Assembly: GCF_002073975.1 (NCBI RefSeq)
Contig: NZ_CP020384.1
Location: forward strand, 186,001 to 250,000
DNA length: 64,000 bases
Direction: 5' to 3'
From: Rhodovulum sp. MB263
GTDB taxonomy: Bacteria > Pseudomonadota > Alphaproteobacteria > Rhodobacterales > Rhodobacteraceae
Positions 8,361-20,327 of this stretch are shown here, in pieces. The position numbers were made by a program, and so were the translations under genes. The notes beneath the pieces are model-generated. The model had not been told where the DNA came from and searched no databases. It was given only the letters and a program-made list of their open reading frames with translations. Within the stretch, counting starts at the first letter, position 1. Every line of letters begins with the position of its first letter.

Positions 8361-9274
8361 TCTGGGGGCTTCTGACGGCTGTTCTGCTGGTGGCGGCCTG
8401 GCCGTTGGCCGAGGCGCTGCGCCGCCCGATCGCGGCGCGCGACGGCTCGGAGGCCCCGGGAGAGTTCTGCTCTCTGCCGGAGGGGCGGACCCATCTTGTG
8501 TGGGACGGCCCGGCAGACGGGCCGGTCGCGGTCCTGCTGCACGGGCTGACCATCGGCAGCCATATGCTAGACCGGCTGGCCGGGGGGCTCGCTGCCAGGG
8601 GCTACCGCGTGCTGCGCTACGATCTTTACGGGCGGGGCTTTTCCGACCGGCCGCGCGGAGCGCAGGACCGGGCGTTTTTCCTGTCCCAGCTCGAGGCGCT
8701 TCTCGAGGCGCGCGGGCTCGGCGGCGATCTGACGCTTGTCGGCTATTCGATGGGCGGCGCGATCCTGACCGCCTTTGCCGCGGCCCATCCCGGCCGGGTG
8801 CGGCGACTGGTGCTGTTGGCGCCGGCCGGTCTGGGCCAGACCCCGCCCCGGCTTGCCGATCTGGCGGTGCGGCTGCCCGGGATCGGCGACTGGCTGATGG
8901 CGGTGATCGGCGGGGTCGTGCTGCGGCGGATGGCGCGGGCGGCCGACAGGGCCTATGGCCTGCCCGGGACCCTGAGCGCGGCCCAGAGTGCCGAGACCCG
9001 GTTTCGCGGCTTCCTGCCTGCGGTGTTGTCGAGCCTGCGACACATGCTGGCCGAGGACCTGTCGGGCGCGCATCGAGCTCTGGCGGAGGCGACCATGCCG
9101 GTCCAGGCGATCTGGGGCGGGCAGGACGAGGTCATCGCGCCGGGGGCGCGCGCGCGGCTGGCCGCGCTCAATCCCGGCGCCCGTCAGCTGTTGTTGCCGG
9201 AGGCTGGCCATGGCCTGCCGGTCACCCATGTTGCCGCGATCCTGGATGAAATTCCTGCCGCCTGCACGCATTGA
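8357..9274 (+). CDS. Alpha/beta-fold hydrolase
   Basis: A 305-residue alpha/beta hydrolase. A hydrophobic N-terminus (1-18) may be a signal or membrane anchor. The oxyanion region is LLHGLTIGS, the nucleophile Ser lies in GYSMGGA (about 134), the acid Asp in WGGQDEV and the His in EAGHGLP. The substrate is unknown. Its ATG overlaps the stop of the cyclodeaminase-like gene (ATGA). Together with the HAD gene this gives a coupled trio, though no known pathway joins these three families. Confidence 0.88.
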   Translation: MIWGLLTAVLLVAAWPLAEALRRPIAARDGSEAPGEFCSLPEGRTHLVWDGPADGPVAVLLHGLTIGSHMLDRLAGGLAARGYRVLRYDLYGRGFSDRPRGAQDRAFFLSQLEALLEARGLGGDLTLVGYSMGGAILTAFAAAHPGRVRRLVLLAPAGLGQTPPRLADLAVRLPGIGDWLMAVIGGVVLRRMARAADRAYGLPGTLSAAQSAETRFRGFLPAVLSSLRHMLAEDLSGAHRALAEATMPVQAIWGGQDEVIAPGARARLAALNPGARQLLLPEAGHGLPVTHVAAILDEIPAACTH

Positions 9275-9324
9275 GGCGATGCGTTCCGCTTTCCTTCCAT
9301 GTTGCGGCATTCTAGATCCGGGCC

Positions 9325-10404
9325 ATGAGCGAGACACTGAGAAACCTTTACGATGCGCGCGCGGTCCGTGGCGATCTGCGCCCCGACCCGGCCCAGATCG
9401 CGGCGCTGGCGCCGCTCGAGCGGATCCGGCAGGCGCTTGAAAACCCGCCGCCGGCGCCCCGGGGCGGGTTCTTCCGCAAGGCGCCTCCGCCCGAGCCGGT
9501 GCGCGGGCTTTATCTCTGGGGCGGCGTCGGGCGTGGCAAGTCGATGCTGATGGATCTGTTCTTCGAGGCGGTCGCGATCGGGGGCAAGCGGCGGGTTCAT
9601 TTCCACGCCTTCATGCAGGAGGTGCATCGCGGGCTGCATGCGGCGCGGTCCAAGGGGGCGGACGATGCGCTGAAGCCTGTCGCGGCCGGAATCGCCGAGG
9701 GCCTGACGCTGCTTTGCTTCGACGAGATGCAGATCGTCGACATCACCGATGCGATGATCGTGGGCCGGCTGTTCGAGCTGCTCTTCGCGGCCGGGGTGAC
9801 GGTCGTGACTACCTCGAACCGGGTGCCTGCAGAGCTTTACAAGGACGGGCTGCAGCGCGAGCGGTTCCTGCCCTTCATCCGGATGCTGGAAGAGCGGCTG
9901 GAGGTCATGGAGCTTGGCTCGGCCACCGATTATCGGCAGAACCGGCTGACCGGGGAAGAAGTCTATTTCACCCCGTCCGACCGGGCCGCACGGGCGCGGA
10001 TGGCGGCGATCTGGGAGGATTTCACCCATGGCGAGGGTCGGTCCTTGGTACTGCGGGTGCAGGGGCGTCCGGTCGAACTGCCGCTGTTTCATAACGGGGT
10101 GGCGCGGGCGACCTTCTGGGATCTTTGCGCAAGGCCGCTGGGGCCTGCCGACTATCTGGCCATAGCGCAGGCGGTGCGGGTCTTGATCCTCGAGGACATC
10201 CCGCGGCTGTCGTCGGAGAATTACAACGAGGCGCGGCGCTTCGTGACACTGATCGATGCGCTTTACGAGGGGAAGGTGAGGCTGATCGCCTCGGCAGCGG
10301 CGGCGCCCGAGATGCTTTATCTCGAAGGCGAGGGGACCTTCGAGTTCGAGCGAACGGCGAGCCGTCTGCGCGAGATGCAAGGCGCGGACTGGGCGCGCGG
10401 CTAA
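9325..10404 (+). CDS. zapE: Cell division ATPase ZapE (AFG1-like)
   Basis: A 359-residue AAA-type ATPase of the AFG1/ZapE family. Walker A is GGVGRGKS (66-73) and Walker B LLCFDEMQ (129-136), followed by the sensor region VVTTSNR. ZapE acts at the division ring in E. coli, while the mitochondrial homologue helps degrade misassembled respiratory subunits; either role is possible here. The length is usual for the family. A perfect hairpin follows the stop. Confidence 0.95.
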   Translation: MSETLRNLYDARAVRGDLRPDPAQIAALAPLERIRQALENPPPAPRGGFFRKAPPPEPVRGLYLWGGVGRGKSMLMDLFFEAVAIGGKRRVHFHAFMQEVHRGLHAARSKGADDALKPVAAGIAEGLTLLCFDEMQIVDITDAMIVGRLFELLFAAGVTVVTTSNRVPAELYKDGLQRERFLPFIRMLEERLEVMELGSATDYRQNRLTGEEVYFTPSDRAARARMAAIWEDFTHGEGRSLVLRVQGRPVELPLFHNGVARATFWDLCARPLGPADYLAIAQAVRVLILEDIPRLSSENYNEARRFVTLIDALYEGKVRLIASAAAAPEMLYLEGEGTFEFERTASRLREMQGADWARG

Positions 10405-10414
10405 GGGCGGGGCG

Positions 10415-10435
10415 CGAATTTTCAACGAAAATTCG
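10415..10435 (+). terminator. Hairpin between zapE and convergent folC
   Basis: CGAATTTTC (10415-10423) and GAAAATTCG (10427-10435) form a perfect 9-bp stem with an AAC loop, in a 40-bp gap between converging genes. It could stop transcription from both sides, though no T run follows on the plus strand. Confidence 0.6.
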
Positions 10436-10444
10436 GGGTCGGGG

Positions 10445-11719
10445 TCAGCCGTTTTCGCGCAGGACCCGGCCCGCGAGATAAAGAGAGCCGCAGATCAGGA
10501 TGCGCGCTTCGGGCGTGGCAGCGGCGATCCGGGCGACCGCGTCGGCCACGTCCGCGGCGGTATCGGCCCGGAACCCTGAGGCATCGGCCGCTGCACGGGT
10601 CGCCTCGGCGGGCAGGGTGGCGGTTTCGCCCGGGATCGACACGGCCGTCAGGCTGTCGGAAACAGCCGCGAGCGGTTTCAGGAAGCCCGCCACATCCTTG
10701 GTGTTCAGCATCCCGCAGACGAGATGCAGCGGCCTTGGTGAAAGCCGCGTCACGGCCTCTGCCAGCGCTTTTCCGGCGGCCGGGTTATGACCTCCGTCGA
10801 GCCAAAGCTCGGCCCGGCCCGCGGCGTCGACCAGCGGCCCGTGACGAAGCCGCTGCAGCCGGGCGGGCCAGTCGGCGCGGGTCATCGCGGCCTCGCAGGC
10901 GGTCTCGTCCCGGCCGAGCGCGCGCAGCGCGGCCAGCGCGGCCCCCGCATTCGCGACCTGATGCGCCCCGATGAGCCGGGGCATCGGCAGGTCCAGCAAG
11001 CCGCGTTCGTCCTGGAAGATCAGCCGCCCGCGTTCCTCCCAGACATGCCAGTGCTGGCCATGGGCGATCAGGGGCGCGCCCAGCCGGGCGGCGCGGGCCT
11101 CGATCACCTCCATCGCCGCCTCCTCCTGCGGGCCGACCACGCAGGGCACGCCGCGCTTGAGGATCCCGGCCTTTTCACCGGCGATCTCGGCCAGGGTCTC
11201 GCCCAGGTATTGCTGATGGTCGATCGAGACCGGCGCGATCACCGTCAGGCGAGGCGTCTCGATCACGTTGGTCGCGTCGAGCCGCCCGCCGAGGCCCACC
11301 TCGAGCAGGCAGTAATCGGCCGCCTCCCGGGCGAAGGCCAGAAGGGCCGCGCAGGTGGTGATCTCGAAATAGGTGATCGGGGCGCCGCCATTGGCGCGCT
11401 CGCACTCCTCGAGCACCGCAGCCAGCGCGGCTTCGGCGATCGGCCCGTCTGCCATCCGGACCCGTTCATGGAACCGCGCCAGATGCGGCGAGGTATAGGC
11501 CTGTACCCGGGCGCCCCCGGCCTCGAGCCCGGCGCGGATCATCGCCAGAGTCGAGCCCTTGCCGTTGGTGCCCGCGACATGGATGACCGGGGCAAGCCGG
11601 CTCTCGGGATGGTCAAGCGCCGCCAGCAGGCGCCAGACCCGGTCCAGGACCAGGTCGATCACCTTGGGATGCAGCGCCATCATCCGCTCGAGGAGGACGT
11701 CGCTGGAGGCCGGGGTCAC
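10445..11719 (-). CDS. folC: Bifunctional dihydrofolate / folylpolyglutamate synthase
   Basis: A 424-residue Mur-ligase-type enzyme that adds glutamate to dihydropteroate and to folates in an ATP-dependent reaction. The P-loop is [11 protein letters not shown] (47-57). [15 protein letters not shown], the family substrate loop, and [15 protein letters not shown] follow, and the C-terminal domain has [11 protein letters not shown]. The GTG start overlaps the accD stop by 4 bp (GTGA), an arrangement often seen in Alphaproteobacteria. Confidence 0.96.
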   Translation of the reverse strand: MTPASSDVLLERMMALHPKVIDLVLDRVWRLLAALDHPESRLAPVIHVAGTNGKGSTLAMIRAGLEAGGARVQAYTSPHLARFHERVRMADGPIAEAALAAVLEECERANGGAPITYFEITTCAALLAFAREAADYCLLEVGLGGRLDATNVIETPRLTVIAPVSIDHQQYLGETLAEIAGEKAGILKRGVPCVVGPQEEAAMEVIEARAARLGAPLIAHGQHWHVWEERGRLIFQDERGLLDLPMPRLIGAHQVANAGAALAALRALGRDETACEAAMTRADWPARLQRLRHGPLVDAAGRAELWLDGGHNPAAGKALAEAVTRLSPRPLHLVCGMLNTKDVAGFLKPLAAVSDSLTAVSIPGETATLPAEATRAAADASGFRADTAADVADAVARIAAATPEARILICGSLYLAGRVLRENG

Positions 11720-12720
11720 GCTTTTGCGCCTCCGGCCGGAGCGACGGCATCGGGCGGCGCGGGCGCGCGATGCGGCAGATCGGGCTGGGTCTCGGCGCCG
11801 CTATCGGCATCGTCCCGCGTGGGCCCGTGCGAGAAGCTGGCAGGCGGCGGCAAATCGGCGATCACAGCGGGCGGCAGCCCCATCAGCATGCGGATGATGG
11901 TGACCAGTTCTTCGCGCAGCTTGCCACGCGGCGTCACCCGGTCGAGCATGCCATGCTCGAGCAGGAACTCGGCGCGCTGGAAGCCCTCGGGCAGTTTCTC
12001 GCGGATCGTCTGTTCGATCACCCGCGGGCCGGCAAAGCAGATCAGCGCGTTCGGCTCGGCGATCTGCACATCGCCCAGCATGGCATAGGAGGCAGTGACG
12101 CCACCGGTGGTGGGATGGGTCAGCACCACGATATAGGGCAGGCCGGCCTCTTTCAGCATCTGCACCGCGACGGTCGTGCGCGGCATCTGCATCAGGCTTA
12201 GGATGCCCTCCTGCATCCGCGCGCCGCCCGCGGCCGAGAACAGGATGAAGGGCCGTCCCAGCGCCACGGCGCGCTCGGCCCCCGCGACGATAGCATTGCC
12301 GACATACATGCCCATCGACCCGGCCATGAAGCTGAAATCCTGCGCCGCGGCGACGACCGGGGTGCGGCCGATCTCGCCCTCGGCGACCAGCATCGCCTCT
12401 TTCTCGCCGGTCATCCGCTGGGCGCCGCGCATCCGGTCGGGATAGCGCTTCTGGTCGCGGAACTGCAGCGGGTCGGCAACCGGCACCGGCACCTCGACCT
12501 CGGTGAACACACCGCCATCGAACAGGGTGGTGAAGCGGTCGCGCGGCAGGATCGCCATGTGATGGCCGCAGGAGGTGCAGACATTCAGATTGTCCGACAT
12601 TTCCCGGTGGAACAGCATCGTTCCGCAGGCATCGCATTTCGACCAAAGGTTCTCGGGCATCTCGCGACGCGAGAAAAGCGAGTTGATCTTGGGCCGGACG
12701 TAGTTGTTGATCCAGTTCAT
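11716..12720 (-). CDS. accD: Acetyl-CoA carboxylase carboxyltransferase subunit beta
   Basis: A 334-residue carboxyltransferase beta subunit for the first step of fatty acid synthesis. The N-terminal zinc ribbon is complete (Cys29, Cys32, Cys48, Cys51). The crotonase-like core has the SMGMYVGNA and [12 protein letters not shown] elements that bind acyl-CoA. A C-terminal tail rich in Pro and Ala (about 295-334) goes beyond the usual core and is variable among relatives. folC is coupled downstream by a 4-bp overlap. Confidence 0.96.
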   Translation of the reverse strand: MNWINNYVRPKINSLFSRREMPENLWSKCDACGTMLFHREMSDNLNVCTSCGHHMAILPRDRFTTLFDGGVFTEVEVPVPVADPLQFRDQKRYPDRMRGAQRMTGEKEAMLVAEGEIGRTPVVAAAQDFSFMAGSMGMYVGNAIVAGAERAVALGRPFILFSAAGGARMQEGILSLMQMPRTTVAVQMLKEAGLPYIVVLTHPTTGGVTASYAMLGDVQIAEPNALICFAGPRVIEQTIREKLPEGFQRAEFLLEHGMLDRVTPRGKLREELVTIIRMLMGLPPAVIADLPPPASFSHGPTRDDADSGAETQPDLPHRAPAPPDAVAPAGGAKA

Positions 12721-12801
12721 CGGGGGCCTCTCGCACGGATGGGCCGTCAGATAAGCCGCGCGGGGCGGAATTGCAATCGCGGGGGCGCGCGGGCTGCCCG
12801 G

Positions 12802-13677
12802 TCAGATCAGCGCGCGCAGCAGCCGCCAGAGCAGCAGGATCGCGATCAGGTCGAGCGCCATGGCCCAGGGCGCGGTCGTGGTATCGGTGACGTCGAAGGG
12901 GGTGACGAACAGCGCCAGCCCGGTGATCGTGCCCTTGAGTGAGGTGAACAGAAGCGCGTTGACATTGTTGACGAAATGCCAGCCCATCGCGGTGCCGAGG
13001 CTGCCCGAGCGCTCTGTCAGATCGGCCGCGGCCAGGGCGAAGGCGAGGATGCCGATCAGGTTGATCGCGTTGTTCAGCCCCGCCGCCGGGTTGTAATGCA
13101 GCGCGGTGAAGATCAGCGCGGGCAGACCCATCCAGACCGCGCGCCAGGCAAAGCGGGCGGCCAGCTGCTGTTGCAGATAGCCGCGGAACAGAAGCTCCTC
13201 GGATCCGGTCTGGATCAGGATCAGCACAAGCGCCAGCGGCAGCACCCGCGCCCACGTGGCCGGGTCGAGATTGGCCTCGAGCGGCATCGTCGCAAAGGCC
13301 AGCCCGAACAGAAGCGCATAGGCCGGAACCAGCACCTTCAGCGCGCCGAAGAAGCCCCGCGCCCAGTCGCGCGCCGGTCCGAACAGCGAGCCCGGCTCGC
13401 GGTAATGAAGCGCGGGCGTCGCGATCAGGACGCCAAGGCCCATGCCGAGAAAGCTGGTCAGCACGAACAGGGTCTGGCCCGGGGTCGCGGGCGCGGCAAG
13501 GCCCATGATCCAGCCGAAATAGGCCATCGGCCCAAGCGCGGGATAAGCCGCGACCAGCATGGTCGAGAACACTCCGACATAGACCAGCAGGACCACCAGC
13601 AGGCCGACGATCAGGCGCCAGGTTTCGGGATAGAGCCGGGCGGGCTCGATATAGGCCTCGAACAGGGGGGACCGCAT
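12802..13677 (-). CDS. CPBP-family intramembrane protease (first of a tandem pair)
   Basis: A 291-residue multi-pass protein with about eight hydrophobic segments. It carries the CPBP/Abi motifs EELLFRG (Glu160, Glu161, Arg165), FTALHYN (His194) and HFVNN (His234). The family includes Rce1-like glutamyl proteases and bacteriocin-immunity proteins, and the substrate is unknown. The ATG at 13677 follows a GAGAGAAAG stretch; an in-frame extension upstream is Lys/Arg-rich and unlikely. It is paralogous to the neighbour at 13794-14678, sharing the block FRGYLQQQLAARF. Confidence 0.87.
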   Translation of the reverse strand: MRSPLFEAYIEPARLYPETWRLIVGLLVVLLVYVGVFSTMLVAAYPALGPMAYFGWIMGLAAPATPGQTLFVLTSFLGMGLGVLIATPALHYREPGSLFGPARDWARGFFGALKVLVPAYALLFGLAFATMPLEANLDPATWARVLPLALVLILIQTGSEELLFRGYLQQQLAARFAWRAVWMGLPALIFTALHYNPAAGLNNAINLIGILAFALAAADLTERSGSLGTAMGWHFVNNVNALLFTSLKGTITGLALFVTPFDVTDTTTAPWAMALDLIAILLLWRLLRALI

Positions 13678-13793
13678 CGCTTTCTCTCTCGTCTTTATGT
13701 CTTTTCGGTAATTTCTTTTTCGTGAAGGTGGGCGGTGCGTCGGCAATGTCCGCTTCGGGGCTCAAGCTAGTGCCTTGCGGCAGCGGCTTCAAC

Positions 13794-14678
13794 TCAGACC
13801 CGCAGCGCCACCCGCGCCGCCAGCCAGGATAGGCCCAGCACGGCGAGATCGACCGCGATCAGCGGCCCGAGCGCCGGGTCGTCGGCGCCGAAGCCGTAAG
13901 TGTAAAGCGCAAGCCCCGAGACCGGTCCGGGCAGGGCGAGGATCAGCACGGCCATGGCGTTGTTGACGAAGTGCAGCGCCACCGCCGGGCCCAGCGTCCC
14001 GGTCCGCGCGGTCAGATCCGAGGCCGCGACCGAGAAGGCCGCGGCCCAGAGCGCGGCGGGCAGGGCATTGCCGCCCGCGGTGTCGGGGCTGTAATGGGCC
14101 AGCGCGAAGAGCAGGGCGGGCAGCCCGATCCAGAGCACGGGGCTTCGGAACCGGGCGGCGAGCTGCTGCTGGAGATAGCCGCGAAACAGCAGCTCTTCGG
14201 CGAAGGTCTGGATCGCCAGCGCCGGCAGCGCCAGCGGCAGCAGCGCCAGCCAGGCATCGAAGGGGCGATGCGGGACCGGTTCGTGGCCGGAGGGCAGAAC
14301 CGCCCAGAGCACCAGGTAAAGCAGCGCCACCGCGCGCAGCACCCGGACGAACTGGCCGATTGCCGCGCCGGGCGGGCCGGTCAGCGACCGGAAGCTGCGG
14401 CCCTGCATCAGCTGCGCTGCGACCGCGGTGCCGCAGATCAGGCAGAGGAAGGACGCCAGCAGCCAGAGCGTGTCCGAGGCGGTGGCGGTGGTGACGAAGA
14501 CCCCGCGGAACGCCGCTTCGGCGATGCCCGGCCCGCGCAGCGCCGAGATCAGCCCGTAGACGGTGTAGGTCAGCCCGATCTGCACCGCCGCGATCACCGC
14601 CAGCCCAGCGGCGAGCCGCCACAGGCCAGACTGGCCGCGTGCGGTCGAGACAAGCGTTTCATGCGGGTCGTAACGCAT
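13794..14678 (-). CDS. CPBP-family intramembrane protease (second of a tandem pair)
   Basis: A 294-residue membrane protein with the same CPBP motifs as its neighbour: EELLFRG (Glu161, Glu162, Arg166), LFALAHYS and LHFVNNAM. The two proteins share layout and the block FRGYLQQQLAARF but differ strongly elsewhere, so the duplication is old. It is transcribed first, with a 116-bp gap before the second gene. That gap is unusually A-rich just before the second start. Confidence 0.87.
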   Translation of the reverse strand: MRYDPHETLVSTARGQSGLWRLAAGLAVIAAVQIGLTYTVYGLISALRGPGIAEAAFRGVFVTTATASDTLWLLASFLCLICGTAVAAQLMQGRSFRSLTGPPGAAIGQFVRVLRAVALLYLVLWAVLPSGHEPVPHRPFDAWLALLPLALPALAIQTFAEELLFRGYLQQQLAARFRSPVLWIGLPALLFALAHYSPDTAGGNALPAALWAAAFSVAASDLTARTGTLGPAVALHFVNNAMAVLILALPGPVSGLALYTYGFGADDPALGPLIAVDLAVLGLSWLAARVALRV

Positions 14679-14787
14679 CGGGCGGCCCTTTCCGTCGCGA
14701 CCCTAGACCGGCCGGAGGCTGTCCTTCAATGGCTTGTCTCGCGGTCTGCCCATCTCTATCCCGGGGCGCAAGCAAGCCGCCGAGGAG

Positions 14788-15540
14788 ATGATGCCAGAGC
14801 AGACCCCCGAGATCTTCCGCGAGATCTTCCGCGAGATCCTCCGCCCGCGCCGGACCGTCGCGCGGGCCCTGCGGCGCGGGCTTTGTGCGGCGGTGTTGCT
14901 GGCCTTGCCGGGCTGTGTGACCGAGGGCGGCGGCGTGCATCGCACCATCGTGGCCGATGGGCGTGTCGCGATTGTCGCGCCTTACGGCTTCTGCGTCGAT
15001 GAAAGCGCCAGCCGTGACGACGAGGATGGCGCTTTCGTGCTGTTGGCAAGCTGCGCCGCGCTGACCCGGGGGGCAGAGGCCGCCGTGCCGGCCGAGGACG
15101 CGATTCTGACGGTTTCCGTTGCGCCGAGCCCCGGTCCGGGCGGCAGTCCCGAAGATCGCGCCCTGGTGCTGCGCCGCTATTTCGCCTCCGAACTCGGCCG
15201 CGCCGTGCTGGCGCGAAGCGGCGACCCTGCCGATGTCGAACTGCTCGGGACGGACACGCGCGGCGCAGTTTTCCTGGTGCATTCCGTAGACCGGGGGCCG
15301 GGTCTGGCCGAGGGGCTGCGCCCCGATAGCTGGCGCGCGGTCTTCGAGGCCAACGGGCGGATCGTGACCGCGGCCGCCACCGGCTTCGCGTCGCGTCCGA
15401 TCGGCGATCAGTCCGCCCGCGCCCTCCTGCAGGATCTGGCCGGGCGCAGCCGTGCCGCAACCGCAAGCCTGCCCGATCCGACGATGGCGCCGTCTGCCGC
15501 CTCCGGTGCGGCTCCGGTGCCTGGCGGCCGCAGCGACTAG
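14788..15540 (+). CDS. Putative lipoprotein, unrecognised
   Basis: A protein of about 250 residues with no family recognised. After a charged N-terminus containing EIFREIFREIL, a hydrophobic stretch ends in LLALPGC, a good lipobox, so outer-membrane or periplasmic anchoring is likely. The mature part has a loose alpha/beta look and a Pro/Ala-rich end. GAGGAG sits directly before ATG-ATG at 14788/14791; a TTG at 14734 is also open. The charged lead before the lipobox is unusually long (about 25 residues), so the true start may be later. The stop is shared with the IS relic. Confidence 0.6.
   Translation: MMPEQTPEIFREIFREILRPRRTVARALRRGLCAAVLLALPGCVTEGGGVHRTIVADGRVAIVAPYGFCVDESASRDDEDGAFVLLASCAALTRGAEAAVPAEDAILTVSVAPSPGPGGSPEDRALVLRRYFASELGRAVLARSGDPADVELLGTDTRGAVFLVHSVDRGPGLAEGLRPDSWRAVFEANGRIVTAAATGFASRPIGDQSARALLQDLAGRSRAATASLPDPTMAPSAASGAAPVPGGRSD
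14809..14844 (+). repeat. Three tandem 12-bp repeats inside the lipoprotein gene
   Basis: GAGATCTTCCGC occurs twice in a row, followed by GAGATCCTCCGC with one change. The array encodes a repeated Glu-Ile-Phe/Leu-Arg tetrapeptide at the N-terminus of the putative lipoprotein. Confidence 0.9.
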
Positions 15541-16419
15541 GGGCGTCCCGGCATCTGGCGGGGCGGATCGGCGATCAATCTGTCCGGCTCTGAAGTCCGG
15601 ACTTTGCAATGCTACTCGCGGGGAGCGAGACCGCTGAAGGTCTTGAGCCTGCGCGCGAAGCTGTAATCTGCTGCGCGGGGGCGGAGCTGGCGGTTGCTGT
15701 CGTCATGGATGCGCCTGGCATTCGGCGGCGAGGCGCGCCACTGGCGCCTCTCCTGATCCGCGTCACCGTTCTTGATTGTGCGGTTCATCCGTTCGACATG
15801 GCTGCCGCTCAGGAAAAGCCCCCCGGGCTTCTTCTGATCCTCCAAACACCACGGATGGTTGGGTTCGGGTGGTCGATGCCCGATCCCGTTGGCCTCACAG
15901 ATCAAGTCGAAGCGCATCCGTCGGGTATAGCCGGTGTTGCGGTTGCGAGCCTGCTCGGCGGATGCCCCTCGCCATTGTCACTCGGAGACAGGCGGGGGCC
16001 GATGGGATAGCGCTTGAAGCGCTGCCGTTTTGGCTTGTCGTCCCCGTCCCCGTCCCCGTCCCCGTCCCCGTCCCCGTCCCCGTCCCCGTCCCCGTCCCCG
16101 TCCCCGTCCCCGTCCCCGTCCCCGTCCCCGTCCTCGGGCAGGCGCGGGGCTGTCTGCTGCAAGGCATAAGGACGGTCGTCGGGGGGGGCGGCAACATTTG
16201 GCGCCGAAAAGCAACGACCATCGCTTCTTCAGCTTCGCCGGGCAGGGTGGAGCGCTGTTCCTGCGGCTCCGTCTGTCCCGTGTTTCCGTCACCTGGCGAC
16301 CGTCCTCCGATTGATCTCGAACTTCCGGCTCTCGGCCACGGTCGATGCTTGCCATCGGCTCATATTGCGGCTCTGACGGCCTGCGTGATCGTGGCGCAGC
16401 CGCGACGAACTTGCCCCAT
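15537..16419 (-). pseudogene. IS481-family transposase relic
   Basis: Pieces of an IS481-type DDE transposase occur in order on the minus strand but in shifting frames: MGQVRRG and TQAVRAAI at the start, INRRTVAR with a stop, STLPGEAEEAMVVAFRR, then LPED, a long Asp-Gly run, DKPKRQRFKRYPIG, RFDLICEANGIGHR with PNHPW, VERMNRTIK, FARRLKTFSGL and TSEPDRLIADP with QMPG at the end. The section with the first two catalytic Asp residues is missing, and about 17 residues interrupt PNHPW..VERMN. It is clearly non-functional. The last stop shares CTAG with the lipoprotein stop. No terminal inverted repeats were identified. Confidence 0.88.
16041..16130 (+). repeat. Fifteen perfect tandem copies of TCCCCG
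   Basis: Ninety bases consist of the hexamer TCCCCG repeated without error. On the minus strand this is a run of four G separated by AC, a strong G-quadruplex candidate. It lies inside the IS481 relic and reads as alternating Asp-Gly in the transposase frame, exactly between LPED and DKPKRQ. Confidence 0.97.
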
Positions 16420-16572
16420 GGGGCTTCCTTCCATCCCCCCCCGAATGGATCGCAGCATCAAACCCTGGGCTCAGACAGCCGGGGGCGCTCCGCAGCGAAT
16501 CGGCGTTGCGTTAACCTAGCGGAATGAAGCCCGCGACTAGGCTGTCGCAGTCACAACCAGCGAAGTGGACCG

Positions 16573-17364
16573 ATGCCGATATTGCTCAAGCGCGATTCCC
16601 TTGCCGACCGTTCTCTTGCCGGCCGTCTGCTGTTCCGGCCAGCCCTGGCCGCCTGGGGCCGGGCCGGGGGCGCCGAACGGCTCGATATCCCCGATCTCGC
16701 CGCCTTGCCCGGCCGCGCCTGGCGGTTGCGGCACCGGCGCGACCGGGCAATCCACGGCGCCGATGCGCGGCGCGCGGCCTTCCATGCCGCGGCCGCGACG
16801 GCGCGACTGCCGCTCGGGTCCGACTGGGGGTTCCGGCCCGCGCCCTTCGCCGAGCGCGTCACGCCCTGTGCGGCGACCGATATCGGCACCGCGTTTCGGC
16901 TCGGGCCGCAGGTCACGTTGCTCCACGATGCCGCCCGGGCCGGGATCGCGTTTCGCCAGGTCGCCAACAGCCATGGCGGGGAGGGTGCCCCCTTCGGCCT
17001 GGCACTGGAGGTATCCGGTTTCGACGGCGGCTTTCTTTCGGTCGTGTTCGAACTGCCGTCGCATTCGGTCGAGGGGCTTGGGCGGCATCATCTGATCCGG
17101 CTGGATGCCGCGCTTGAAACCGAGGCGCCGGTCGATGTCTTCGCCCGTATCAGCATCCGCCATGGACCCAACCTCGCCCAGCTGGTGCGCGCGGTGCCGC
17201 CGGACGCAGGCCGGATCGCGCTGGATTTCGATCTTGCCGCCAGCGACCTGCACGGCCATCGCGCCGACAGGATGTGGCTTGATCTGCTCTTCGACGGGCC
17301 CGGTATGAACCGCATCCTGTTGTCCGACATCGTGCTGAGCCGCCGCCCTCGGGCCGAGGCGTGA
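16573..17364 (+). CDS. DUF6478-like conserved protein
   Basis: A 263-residue protein resembling the DUF6478 family of Rhodobacteraceae. Family-like blocks include LPLGSDWGFRP, VTLLHDAARAGIAFRQV, FELPSHSVEGLGRHHLIRLD, ISIRHGPN and MWLDLLFDGPGMNRI. The function is unknown, and no signal peptide or membrane helix is seen. The ATG fits the usual N-terminus of the family. It starts about 150 bases from the IS relic and is read away from it. Confidence 0.8.
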   Translation: MPILLKRDSLADRSLAGRLLFRPALAAWGRAGGAERLDIPDLAALPGRAWRLRHRRDRAIHGADARRAAFHAAAATARLPLGSDWGFRPAPFAERVTPCAATDIGTAFRLGPQVTLLHDAARAGIAFRQVANSHGGEGAPFGLALEVSGFDGGFLSVVFELPSHSVEGLGRHHLIRLDAALETEAPVDVFARISIRHGPNLAQLVRAVPPDAGRIALDFDLAASDLHGHRADRMWLDLLFDGPGMNRILLSDIVLSRRPRAEA

Positions 17365-20184
<2,820 letters not shown>

Positions 20185-20327
20185 TCAGGGCCCGGGCGCC
20201 TGTTTCCATTGGGATGACGATTCGGTCTGTTATCAAAGTATTGTCTGGGGCCTTCCCCAATCCTGCCCTATTCCGGCGGCAACTTGCGAAACGGTGGTGA
20301 GAGGGGCCCGCGAGCAAGGAAGAAAGC

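Noticed and set aside
16041-16130. A CRISPR array
   Set aside because: The repeats are six bases long with no spacers and no cas genes nearby.
15902-16162. A possible Asp-Gly-repeat calcium-binding protein
   Set aside because: The Asp-Gly run is the translated hexamer array inside the IS481 relic, flanked on both sides by transposase motifs.
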